Source: JAZNBI01 sp045586995
Lineage (GTDB): Bacteria > Bacillota > Clostridia > Oscillospirales > CAG-272
Assembly: GCA_045586995.1 (NCBI GenBank)
Contig: JAZNBI010000123.1
Span: 1-11,747, forward strand
Length of the DNA stretch: 11,747 nucleotides
Direction of reading: 5' to 3'
Shown here piece after piece: positions 6,330 through 11,747 of the stretch. How positions within the stretch are numbered: the stretch's first letter is position 1; the number at the start of each line of letters is the position of its first letter. The notes under the pieces are model-generated. The model searched no databases and was not told the origin of the DNA. It saw only the letters and a program-made list of their open reading frames with translations. The translations under genes were made by a program, and so were the position numbers.

Positions 6330-7112
6330 ATGATGTTAGCCCCTAAAACACGTCAATTTCATCTGAAAACTCTCAAGGGAGAGATAGGCGGATATTGTAT
6401 TTTACCCGGTGACCCTGCGCGATGCGAATTAATTGCAAAGCATTTTGACGAGCCCTATCATCTTTCCTGCAACCGCGAATTTAATATTTGGAACGGCACA
6501 CTGCTCGGAGAAAAGGTAACCGCTTGCTCAACGGGAATTGGAGGGCCTTCAGCCGCTATTGCGGTTGAAGAGCTGGTCGCCTGCGGTGCTCACACCCTAA
6601 TAAGAGTCGGAACCTGCGGCGGTATTGCTTTAAATATCTGTTCGGGAGATGTAGTCGTCGCCACGGGTGCCGTTCGCCAGGACGGTACAAGCCGAGAATA
6701 TGCGCCGATAGAATTCCCCGCCGTTTCGGATTTTAATGTTTTGCGGGCGTTGGCTGACTCCGCAAAGCAGCTTGGATATAATTATCATACAGGTATCGTT
6801 CAAAGCAAGGATTCCTTCTATGGACAGCACTCTCCGCTTCGCATGCCGACCTCATCAGAGCTGACGCAAAAATGGGAAGCGTGGAAACGCTTGGGTGTTC
6901 TTGCAAGCGAAATGGAGGCATCCACTCTCTTTTCGGTTGCATCTGCTCTCGGCGTCAGAGCGGGAGCGGTTTTCCACGTGATTTGGAATCAAGAAAGAGC
7001 TTTAAAAGGACTTGATAACGAAGAAAACGAGAGCCACAATACCGAAAAAGCGGTAATTACCGCTATCAATGCAATAAAAATGCTTATACGCGAAAAGCGC
7101 GAGGAAAAATAA
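6330..7112 (+). CDS. udp: Uridine phosphorylase-type nucleoside phosphorylase
   Basis: A 260-residue enzyme of the PNP/UDP phosphorylase family, which splits nucleosides with phosphate into base and ribose-1-phosphate in the cytoplasm. Motifs along the chain: phosphate-binding LPGDPAR (25-31), CNREF (47-51), STGIGGPS (67-74), the RVGTCGG phosphate loop (92-98), LEFPAV-like IEFPAV (127-132) and the ribose-binding EMEAS (194-198). Overall it parallels E. coli Udp closely. The base-contacting stretch differs, however: KDSFYGQHSP (160-169) replaces the QxR region of E. coli Udp. This matches my memory of the distinct Streptococcus pyogenes-type subfamily. AAGGAG (6320-6325) lies 4 nt before the first ATG and 7 nt before a second ATG at 6333, so the true start may be one codon later. 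No clear terminator follows before 7146. Confidence 0.9.
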   Translation: MMLAPKTRQFHLKTLKGEIGGYCILPGDPARCELIAKHFDEPYHLSCNREFNIWNGTLLGEKVTACSTGIGGPSAAIAVEELVACGAHTLIRVGTCGGIALNICSGDVVVATGAVRQDGTSREYAPIEFPAVSDFNVLRALADSAKQLGYNYHTGIVQSKDSFYGQHSPLRMPTSSELTQKWEAWKRLGVLASEMEASTLFSVASALGVRAGAVFHVIWNQERALKGLDNEENESHNTEKAVITAINAIKMLIREKREEK

Positions 7113-7145
7113 TCCAAAATTTCTTTTTGATTTGCGTTTTTCGCC

Positions 7146-7175
7146 TTGACACGATATAATCGTCTATGATATAAT
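7146..7175 (+). promoter_or_regulatory. SigA promoter with palindrome in the spacer, upstream of the SH3b lipoprotein
   Basis: TTGACA (7146-7151) and TATAAT (7170-7175) are both exact, separated by 18 nt. The palindrome ACGAT-ATA-ATCGT (7151-7163) starts at the last base of the -35 and fills most of the spacer. The leader would run from about 7182 to 7266; I see no strong structure in it. Confidence 0.75.
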
Positions 7176-7266
7176 ATATAAAGATTCATGTAATTTTTGT
7201 ACTGCTTCTGATAGTGTTAAGATTTTACAAGGATATTTTTAAAGTATAAATAAGAGGAGATAAAAA

Positions 7267-7929
7267 ATGAAAAAAATTGTTGCTTTTTTACTGATTGCAG
7301 TTATGCTTCTTTCGCTTGCTTCGTGTAAATTCCCACATGGCAATGGTGATTCTACCACTACACCTAATGATTCCACCACGCCTGAGGACACCACTACACC
7401 CGAAGATACAACCACACCCGATGACCAGCCCACCGGTTATGAATTTATAACTGTTGATGAAACCGTTTGGGTCGTTGATGCAAGCGCAGTAAATCTTCGT
7501 ACAGCAACAGATTCCTCCAATGATGAAACAAAATCCGGAATTTCGATAAGTCTCGGTCAATCGTTAAGACGCGTTGGATATAATGAAGTTTGGAGCAAAG
7601 TGGTTTATGAAGACGAAGAATATTATGTAGTAACCAAATATCTTTCTACATCCGAGCCCAAAGAACCCGAAGAAATCATTTTCACCGCTGTTGATGAAAC
7701 CGTTTACGTTATTGCCGAAACCGCACTCAGCTTGCGCACAGAGCCATCTCTTATGTCGGTTGCAAAGTACTATCCCACTAACGGAACCGAGCTCAAGAGA
7801 ACCGGTATCTTTGTTGAGGACGAAGCAGAAGGAACGGGTTGGAGCAGAGTTATATACAAGGATGAGGTTTTGTATGCTCGTTCATATTACCTTTCTCTTG
7901 AAAAGCCCACCGGAGAAGTTCAGGGCTGA
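7267..7929 (+). CDS. Lipoprotein with two SH3b-like domains
   Basis: A 220-residue predicted surface lipoprotein of unknown specific role. The signal peptide ends in the lipobox SLASC, so C20 would carry the lipid anchor. A low-complexity Thr/Pro/Asp linker (about 29-54, repeated TTPED units) follows. Then come two similar domains of about 70 residues (60-127 and 138-210). Each has the pattern TVDETVWVV/AVDETVYVI, then VNLRT/LSLRT, then WSKVVY/WSRVIY and a closing YLS. The 'hNhRt ... G ... W.kV' pattern is that of bacterial SH3 (SH3b) domains, which usually bind cell-wall peptides or glycans. No catalytic domain is attached. GAGGAGA lies 6 nt before the ATG. The gene has its own promoter and terminator. 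Confidence 0.85.
   Translation: MKKIVAFLLIAVMLLSLASCKFPHGNGDSTTTPNDSTTPEDTTTPEDTTTPDDQPTGYEFITVDETVWVVDASAVNLRTATDSSNDETKSGISISLGQSLRRVGYNEVWSKVVYEDEEYYVVTKYLSTSEPKEPEEIIFTAVDETVYVIAETALSLRTEPSLMSVAKYYPTNGTELKRTGIFVEDEAEGTGWSRVIYKDEVLYARSYYLSLEKPTGEVQG
7354..7425 (+). repeat. Degenerate TTP(E/D)D-coding direct repeats (lipoprotein linker)
   Basis: Imperfect repeats of about 15-24 nt encode Thr-Thr-Pro-Glu/Asp-Asp units between the lipid anchor and the first SH3b domain. They form a flexible wall-spanning spacer. Such repeats can change in copy number by slippage, so the linker length may vary between strains. Confidence 0.7.
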
Positions 7930-7959
7930 TTAACATAAAAGAATAATACGTCAAAGTAT

Positions 7960-8010
7960 AAAAAGAACCGACTATGAAATCTTTAAAAATTTCGTAGTCG
8001 GTTCTTTTTT
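7960..8010. terminator. Bidirectional terminator between the SH3b lipoprotein and the membrane-protein gene
   Basis: A stem of about 16 bp (7965-7980 with 7989-8004, one G-T pair) with an 8-nt loop is extended by an A-run and a T-run (8005-8010). It sits between convergent genes and can stop transcription from either side. Confidence 0.93.
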
Positions 8011-8020
8011 ATTTTATATT

Positions 8021-8545
8021 TTATAATTTAAAAAGCTTTTTCAGACGAGCCACATATAATTTTATAAACACAGACAGCGCAAAATCATATAAAAGGAAGG
8101 TAATATCTCCCACAAGAAACAGGAAAATCGACGGCTTAAGAAGCGCTTCCTCCGACGAAATCAGGCATTTGAATGCAAGCACACTCAAAAAAAGCGCAAA
8201 GTTAAAGACTAAAAGCTTAATTATAAGCGAGAAAACTGTACCCATCCTTTCACACTTTGATTTTATGATAGGATAATACCCTACAAGCATAATATAGATC
8301 AGCGCAGGAGCTTTGTACGGCAACAAAATAATTGCCAAGGTTCCCGTGACCAAATATATCATTACAGGATATATACCTCCTATCAACGATACTGCAATCA
8401 TACACGGGACAGAAGCCGCAACCGCCATTGAAAGGTCTAAAACATCAATAATAACGCCAACAAAAAGCAATATCACACCAAGTGCGGAAAGCGTCGCGCT
8501 CATCACAAGCTTTTTTGTTTTAAGATTCTTTTCTTTGATTTGCAT
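8021..8545 (-). CDS. Small polytopic membrane protein (hypothetical, ECF S-component-like topology)
   Basis: A 174-residue, highly hydrophobic protein with about six predicted membrane segments (roughly 14-34, 38-56, 58-76, 78-95, 105-128, 138-165) and basic ends. I do not recognise a named family. The size, six-helix layout and N-terminal Lys-rich start leading into 'MSATLSALGVILL' recall S-components of ECF vitamin transporters, but no ligand motif is visible and no ECF ATPase genes are near. The conserved-looking loop GYYPIIKSK (89-97) may be functional. The start is the ATG at 8545 with GGAG 7 nt upstream; the TTG at 8551 is too close to that site. It is the third gene of a minus-strand unit, 33 nt after the J-domain gene. 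Confidence 0.7.
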   Translation of the reverse strand: MQIKEKNLKTKKLVMSATLSALGVILLFVGVIIDVLDLSMAVAASVPCMIAVSLIGGIYPVMIYLVTGTLAIILLPYKAPALIYIMLVGYYPIIKSKCERMGTVFSLIIKLLVFNFALFLSVLAFKCLISSEEALLKPSIFLFLVGDITFLLYDFALSVFIKLYVARLKKLFKL

Positions 8546-8578
8546 TATCAAACTCCAAATATTTTAGTTGCTTCCCCG

Positions 8579-9193
8579 CTAACAACGATTACCGCAGCCC
8601 AGACAGTTACAACAACAGTCAGCGCAAATAAATGACGAGCAAAGTCCGCACGGGCAGCATCCTACCGACGTTTCCGTTCGATATTCTTTTCCGAAATTAG
8701 AAGCATTGTTGTTCATCTGATTTTTTGCATTACGGTATTCCTCGTTGTTCGGATCCATTTTGCATGCTATATCAATATAATTCAAAGCATCTATAAAATA
8801 TCCTTTTCTCAAAAGCACACATCCCATAAGAAAATTCCATTCGGCATTTCTTTCGGAAGCCGAGATAGCGGAAAGCATTGCCTGAGCAGACACCATATCG
8901 CCACTGTTTATTGCTCTCCTGATATTTGCATATATTCCGCTTGAAGAATATGAGCTTCCTTGATTATATGAGCTTGACGAGCTATGTGTATAAGATGAAG
9001 ATGACGCGCGCATTTTTTGTATTTCATCGTAAGCCACATTAATTTCCTTCATCTTTTCTGTAGCAAGATCTGCAAGGTCGCTGTCGCGGTATTTATCAGG
9101 ATGATATTTTCTTACCAGATCGCGATATGCCTTTTTTATTTCATCGTCGGTCGCGTTACGATCGACGTCCAATACTTTATAAGGGTCGGTCAT
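8579..9193 (-). CDS. J-domain protein with TPR-like middle and Cys-rich tail
   Basis: A 204-residue cytoplasmic co-chaperone-like protein. The J domain (1-62) has the HPD motif at 31-33, needed to stimulate the DnaK ATPase. A Ser/Tyr-rich linker follows (63-88). Next is a helical TPR-like region (89-160) with the pattern AEWNFLMGCVLLRKGYFIDAL. Last is a tail (179-204) with 11 cysteines in 26 residues, including CCPC and ADCCCNC. It lacks the G/F region, the DnaJ zinc finger and the C-terminal substrate domains, so it is not DnaJ. The tail could bind metal (zinc or Fe-S) or be a site of disulfides or acylation; this cannot be decided from sequence. AGGAAGG lies about 12 nt before the ATG. The gene begins 28 nt after the DUF5685 gene, in the same operon. 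Confidence 0.88.
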   Translation of the reverse strand: MTDPYKVLDVDRNATDDEIKKAYRDLVRKYHPDKYRDSDLADLATEKMKEINVAYDEIQKMRASSSSYTHSSSSSYNQGSSYSSSGIYANIRRAINSGDMVSAQAMLSAISASERNAEWNFLMGCVLLRKGYFIDALNYIDIACKMDPNNEEYRNAKNQMNNNASNFGKEYRTETSVGCCPCGLCSSFICADCCCNCLGCGNRC

Positions 9194-9221
9194 TTTTTAA
9201 AATTGCCTTCCTTTCGTAACA

Positions 9222-10118
9222 TTATGAATTTATTTGTGTGTTATTCTTACTTTTCGGAAAAAGTATATTTTCGGATACGTCGGGCATTCCAAGATAAATA
9301 ATATTTTTTAAAACTCCACAAATATCGCTTGATTTTTCAAGGTCAATTAGATCAAGCGATTTTTCGATTTCGCACAATTCGGCTAAAAGCGCCGTCTTAA
9401 CCGACAGCTTTTTCTCGTCATCAAAATCCTCTCCTTCATAAAGATATATAAACGGATTATAAGAATTTGATGCCTTATCTTGTTTATAATCATCGCACGC
9501 ATCGACAATATATATCCAGCGTCCGATATGCCTGCCTATGTTTCGAACTATGCGCGCCTTGTCCTCGCAAAGCCCGTATGAAAATATGTATGCTGTCAGC
9601 TCACCGAAAATCTCGGCTGTGGTATCGACGGACGGTGCGTGCTCGCTTTCCTTATTATAAAGCTTTTTCATCGTTTCCGATATGTATTTGTCAAGCTCTG
9701 CCGCCTCCGAGGCACGTTCGCTCTTTAAAATGCGCCGACGCGATCCGTTCAGAATAAGCCTTATAAATTTTGCTCTAAGACGTTTTTTTCCTTTTTCGTC
9801 AGCAATATCATCCATACATTTATAATAATACAAAAGCACTTCGCAAATCGCCGCAAAATCCAGCTCATCGTTTATCTCGGCAACCGAAGAATCGGAAAGA
9901 GGATGCGCGATACACCTTGAATTTTTAAAACCGATATCAAGATCTGTTGCAGCCGACCTTACAAGAACCATAAACACGAAATCATAGCTTAAAGTAAGTC
10001 GCGATATAAAACCGCATCTTTTTTTCAAAGCATGACAAAGTCCGCAGTATACACCTTTATAATACTCGTTTTCTCTTATCTTTAACTCCGGGGTATATGT
10101 CTTTATATAACCGAACAT
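9222..10118 (-). CDS. DUF5685 family protein
   Basis: A 298-residue, mostly helical, probably cytoplasmic protein. The N-terminal MFGYIKTYTPELKIRENEYY leading to the YCGLC motif (C25, C28) is the hallmark I associate with DUF5685, a family without an assigned function. Two Asp-rich motifs stand out: DDIAD (103-107) and DDYKQD (209-214). The second sits in GRWIYIVDACDDYKQDKA, similar in layout to the second Asp motif of type I isoprenoid synthases. Activity is unproven. The start is the ATG at 10118, with GGAGG about 10 nt upstream; the TTG at 10142 precedes that site. It is the first gene of the three-gene unit and has a good promoter. Confidence 0.8.
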   Translation of the reverse strand: MFGYIKTYTPELKIRENEYYKGVYCGLCHALKKRCGFISRLTLSYDFVFMVLVRSAATDLDIGFKNSRCIAHPLSDSSVAEINDELDFAAICEVLLYYYKCMDDIADEKGKKRLRAKFIRLILNGSRRRILKSERASEAAELDKYISETMKKLYNKESEHAPSVDTTAEIFGELTAYIFSYGLCEDKARIVRNIGRHIGRWIYIVDACDDYKQDKASNSYNPFIYLYEGEDFDDEKKLSVKTALLAELCEIEKSLDLIDLEKSSDICGVLKNIIYLGMPDVSENILFPKSKNNTQINS

Positions 10119-10156
10119 TAGCGACTCGCCTCCCGATTTCAAAAATCCTTTATTTT

Positions 10157-10185
10157 ATTATACTTTATTATGCACCTGCATGCAA
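10157..10185 (-). promoter_or_regulatory. SigA promoter of the DUF5685/J-protein/membrane-protein operon
   Basis: On the minus strand TTGCAT (10185-10180), a 17-nt spacer and exact TATAAT (10162-10157) give a start near 10150, about 30 nt before the DUF5685 ATG. No other promoter is evident in the two short gaps downstream, supporting a three-gene transcript. Confidence 0.7.
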
Positions 10186-10206
10186 GAACAAGTTTGAGAT
10201 TAAATC

Positions 10207-10244
10207 AAAAAAATTCCGAAGCGAATTCAAGACTCCGGAATTTT
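10207..10244 (-). terminator. Intrinsic terminator of the trigger-factor-like lipoprotein gene
   Basis: AAAATTCCG (10210-10218) pairs with CGGAATTTT (10236-10244) around a 17-nt loop. On the minus strand a run of T's follows (complement of 10213-10207). Outer segments TAAATCA (10201-10207) and TGATTTA (10246-10252) can extend the stem. It lies just after the lipoprotein stop at 10260 and before the next promoter. Confidence 0.8.
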
Positions 10245-10259
10245 CTGATTTAATAAAGA

Positions 10260-11396
10260 TTATTTTTCATACTCCACGGTTGCCATTTCGATAATCATAT
10301 TAGATGCTTTTTCGGAAATAAATGTGTTGTAAAGATACTCTTCGCCATATTCATCAATAATATTTTTAATGACATTCTCGCCGTAATCTTCTTTATATGA
10401 ATTATAGCTCTCTTGATATTCTTCCTCTGAAAGCGTTATGTTTTCAGCTTTTATGATAGAAAAAATCGCAATTTCTTGCTTTACGTAATAAACGCAAAGC
10501 TCATAAAGCTCGTCCTCCGTGTCAACGCCAAATAAAGATTGAAGAAAATATTCAAATGTATATCCTTGCGATTTATAATAATCGAAATAGGTTTGGCAGC
10601 TTTCTAAATACTTATCGTAGTAATATTCGACCTGTTCCTTCGGAACACGGTGAAATTTACTGTTGTTGATAATCGAATCCCAAACCTTCTCATATACCTC
10701 CGTCTTTGACTCATTGGCCCTTTGATCTGCAAAATATTGTTTATAATATGTATTAAAATCATCAACGTTAGTATATTCTCCGCTTGTGATTTCATAAACA
10801 AACGAATTCGTCAGCTTGGCGGGAACCTTATTCTCACCTAAAACATGATAAAGCTTAACCTTAAAACGGACGTCTTTGCCCGCATAGTCGCCGTCATAGT
10901 CTTCAGAAAATTTTGCATCAAATTCAAGCGAAGCCCCTGGCATTACGCCAATAAGATTATCGGTAAAGCCATCGACCGCGTCATTGAACATACTTGAATC
11001 ATCAAGCATCACTTCATACTCATAATTACAAATTCCATCAACCTTTAAGCCGTCAATATATCCTTCGTAGTCAATAACGACCTTGTCACCCTTTGAGGTC
11101 TGACGGTCGGTGATTTTTTCATAATCGGCATATTCATTTAAAAGCTCATCTAATGCGTCTTGATAATCAGCGTCGGTAAACTCGGGAGAAATAGCCGTAA
11201 CCGTTATATTTTTATAATCTCCGAGAGTGATCAGCTTGCTTAGATCCGTTTTTGAATAATCAACAGGCGGAAGATTTAAATTGCTTGCTTTATCCCCATT
11301 GGCGTTCTGACATGACGTTGCAAAAAATATGCATGACACAAGCATTATACCCGCAAGTATATTTACAAAAGCTTTATAAAGACACGAGTGTTTCAT
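10260..11396 (-). CDS. Trigger-factor-like lipoprotein (FKBP-type PPIase, exported)
   Basis: A 378-residue predicted lipoprotein foldase. The signal peptide ends at ATSC (C29; an alternative LVSC at C22 is followed by a still-hydrophobic stretch and is less likely). Residues about 101-186 match the FKBP-type prolyl isomerase domain of trigger factor: KGDKVVIDYEGYIDG, then DGFTDNLIGVMPG, then AGKDVRFKVKLYHV. Residues 195-370 are long acidic helices like the trigger-factor C-terminal chaperone domain. The N-terminal ribosome-binding domain is replaced by the signal peptide and a short helical stretch, so it should act outside the membrane on secreted proteins. The ATG at 11396 has AAAGGG 8 nt upstream; an upstream GTG (11420) precedes that site. 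rpmF lies 122 nt upstream on the same strand with no clear terminator between, so read-through is possible. Confidence 0.86.
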   Translation of the reverse strand: MKHSCLYKAFVNILAGIMLVSCIFFATSCQNANGDKASNLNLPPVDYSKTDLSKLITLGDYKNITVTAISPEFTDADYQDALDELLNEYADYEKITDRQTSKGDKVVIDYEGYIDGLKVDGICNYEYEVMLDDSSMFNDAVDGFTDNLIGVMPGASLEFDAKFSEDYDGDYAGKDVRFKVKLYHVLGENKVPAKLTNSFVYEITSGEYTNVDDFNTYYKQYFADQRANESKTEVYEKVWDSIINNSKFHRVPKEQVEYYYDKYLESCQTYFDYYKSQGYTFEYFLQSLFGVDTEDELYELCVYYVKQEIAIFSIIKAENITLSEEEYQESYNSYKEDYGENVIKNIIDEYGEEYLYNTFISEKASNMIIEMATVEYEK

Positions 11397-11420
11397 TTTA
11401 AAAACCCTTTCCAGTGACAC

Positions 11421-11444
11421 TTCTTTTAAAATTTCTTAAAAGAA
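11421..11444. repeat. AT-rich inverted repeat upstream of the trigger-factor-like gene
   Basis: TTCTTTTAA (11421-11429) and TTAAAAGAA (11436-11444) form a perfect 9-bp stem with a 6-nt loop. On the minus strand the 3' arm runs into GTGTC rather than a T-run, so it does not look like a terminator for rpmF. It could be an mRNA-end or leader structure. Confidence 0.5.
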
Positions 11445-11476
11445 AAGGACTCAACATTATCTGCCAACCAACGTCG

Positions 11477-11489
11477 TCAAACAGTTTGA
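11477..11489. promoter_or_regulatory. Palindrome TCAAACAGTTTGA (possible operator)
   Basis: Perfect 6-nt half sites around a single central base, in the gap between rpmF and the lipoprotein gene. A -10-like GATAAT (minus strand, 11461-11456) lies downstream but has no convincing -35. Chance occurrence in AT-rich DNA is possible. Confidence 0.3.
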
Positions 11490-11518
11490 ATCCTTTAACT
11501 CTTGATAGAACACTAAAA

Positions 11519-11701
11519 TTATGCGTCCTGCTTGATTACTTCCTCGCCTTTATAAGAACCGCATGCCTTGCATACGCGATGAGCAAGAACATACTCTCCG
11601 CATTTAGGGCACTTTACCATTCCCGGCATATCAAGTTTCCAAGTGCTGGAACGTCTTTTATCTCTGCGGGCCTTTGATACTTTTCTCTTTGGTACTGCCA
11701 T
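11519..11701 (-). CDS. rpmF: 50S ribosomal protein L32
   Basis: L32 is a small zinc-ribbon protein of the large ribosomal subunit. The 60-residue product starts MAVPKRKVSKARRDKRRS, the family signature, and has a complete zinc ribbon C31-x2-C34 and C44-x2-C47. A full-strength AAGGAGG (11717-11711) lies 9 nt before the ATG. In many Firmicutes rpmF follows a DUF177/YceD gene; that position is beyond the window edge. No non-zinc (C-) features are seen. Confidence 0.97.
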   Translation of the reverse strand: MAVPKRKVSKARRDKRRSSTWKLDMPGMVKCPKCGEYVLAHRVCKACGSYKGEEVIKQDA

Positions 11702-11717
11702 AACCTAACACCTCCTT

Positions 11718-11735
11718 GACTGTAAATATACAGTC
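11718..11735 (-). promoter_or_regulatory. Small hairpin abutting the rpmF ribosome binding site
   Basis: GACTGTA and TACAGTC form a 7-bp stem with a 4-nt loop, and the stem ends directly before the AAGGAGG of rpmF. If transcribed, it would sit at the 5' edge of the ribosome binding site. A TATATA (11747-11742, minus) may be a -10, which would place the hairpin at the very 5' end of the mRNA; the -35 is outside the window. Confidence 0.4.
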
Positions 11736-11747
11736 GCTCGTTATATA

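Noticed and set aside
7113..7145. Terminator after the uridine phosphorylase gene
   Set aside because: Only a 5-bp A/T stem (CAAAA/TTTTG) is present with no proper T-tract after it, so I did not call it.
7182..7266. Possible riboswitch in the lipoprotein leader
   Set aside because: Only weak 5-bp complementarities are visible and no known riboswitch core or terminator/antiterminator pair.
7354..7425. Short tandem repeats considered as a CRISPR-like array
   Set aside because: They lie in frame in a lipoprotein and encode a Thr-Pro-Asp linker; there are no unique spacers of constant length.
9467..9757. 96-residue plus-strand frame opposite the DUF5685 gene
   Set aside because: The composition is unnatural (many Arg, His and Cys), there is no ribosome binding site, and it is antisense to a well-supported gene.
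11398..11420. GTG start at 11420 for the trigger-factor-like lipoprotein
   Set aside because: It lies 5' of the AAAGGG ribosome binding site and would place charged residues before the signal peptide; the ATG at 11396 fits better.

Overview
The window looks like chromosomal DNA from a low-GC, endospore-forming Firmicute of the class Clostridia. The reasons are a forespore SpoVAD/SpoVAE pair, strong SigA-type promoters, AAGGAGG-type ribosome binding sites, U-rich intrinsic terminators, and several families typical of Clostridia (a Cys-tailed J-domain protein, a DUF5685 protein and a trigger-factor-like lipoprotein). I see no phage, transposase, CRISPR array, tRNA or rRNA. The genes lie in short units whose ends meet at intrinsic terminators.

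Layout. (1) 8-259: rpsR (ribosomal protein S18), ending at a bidirectional terminator. (2) 317-2586, minus strand: a two-gene unit encoding a duplicated DUF1538 membrane protein and a duplicated P-II-like protein. This is probably an ion transporter with its own P-II-type regulator. (3) 2675-3026, plus: a cold-shock protein behind a perfect consensus promoter and a ~100-nt leader. The leader holds a long imperfect hairpin followed by six U's. (4) 3236-3895, plus: an HD-domain phosphohydrolase, convergent across a strong terminator with (5) 3932-5300, minus: spoVAD-spoVAE, which handle dipicolinate in the forespore; spoVAC is not adjacent. (6) 5433-7112, plus: an aldose 1-epimerase family protein followed 18 nt later by a uridine-phosphorylase-type enzyme, a small carbohydrate/nucleoside salvage unit. 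(7) 7267-7929, plus: a lipoprotein with a Thr-Pro-rich linker and two SH3b-like domains; its promoter spacer holds a palindrome. (8) 8021-10118, minus: a three-gene unit encoding a DUF5685 protein, a J-domain/TPR/Cys-tail protein and a small polytopic membrane protein, driven by a good SigA promoter. (9) 10260-11396, minus: a surface lipoprotein shaped like trigger factor without its ribosome-binding domain. (10) 11519-11701, minus: rpmF (L32), with a small hairpin against its ribosome binding site.

Several start codons were moved inward from the longest reading frame. The longer versions begin with TTG or GTG codons at or just upstream of a Shine-Dalgarno sequence, or inside a terminator.

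The best candidates for undescribed biology are the doubled P-II/doubled DUF1538 pair, the attenuator-like leader of the cold-shock gene, and the DUF5685/J-protein/membrane-protein operon. In the last of these, the DUF5685 protein carries two Asp-rich motifs resembling those of type I isoprenoid synthases. All functions are inferred by reading the sequence; no database search was run.
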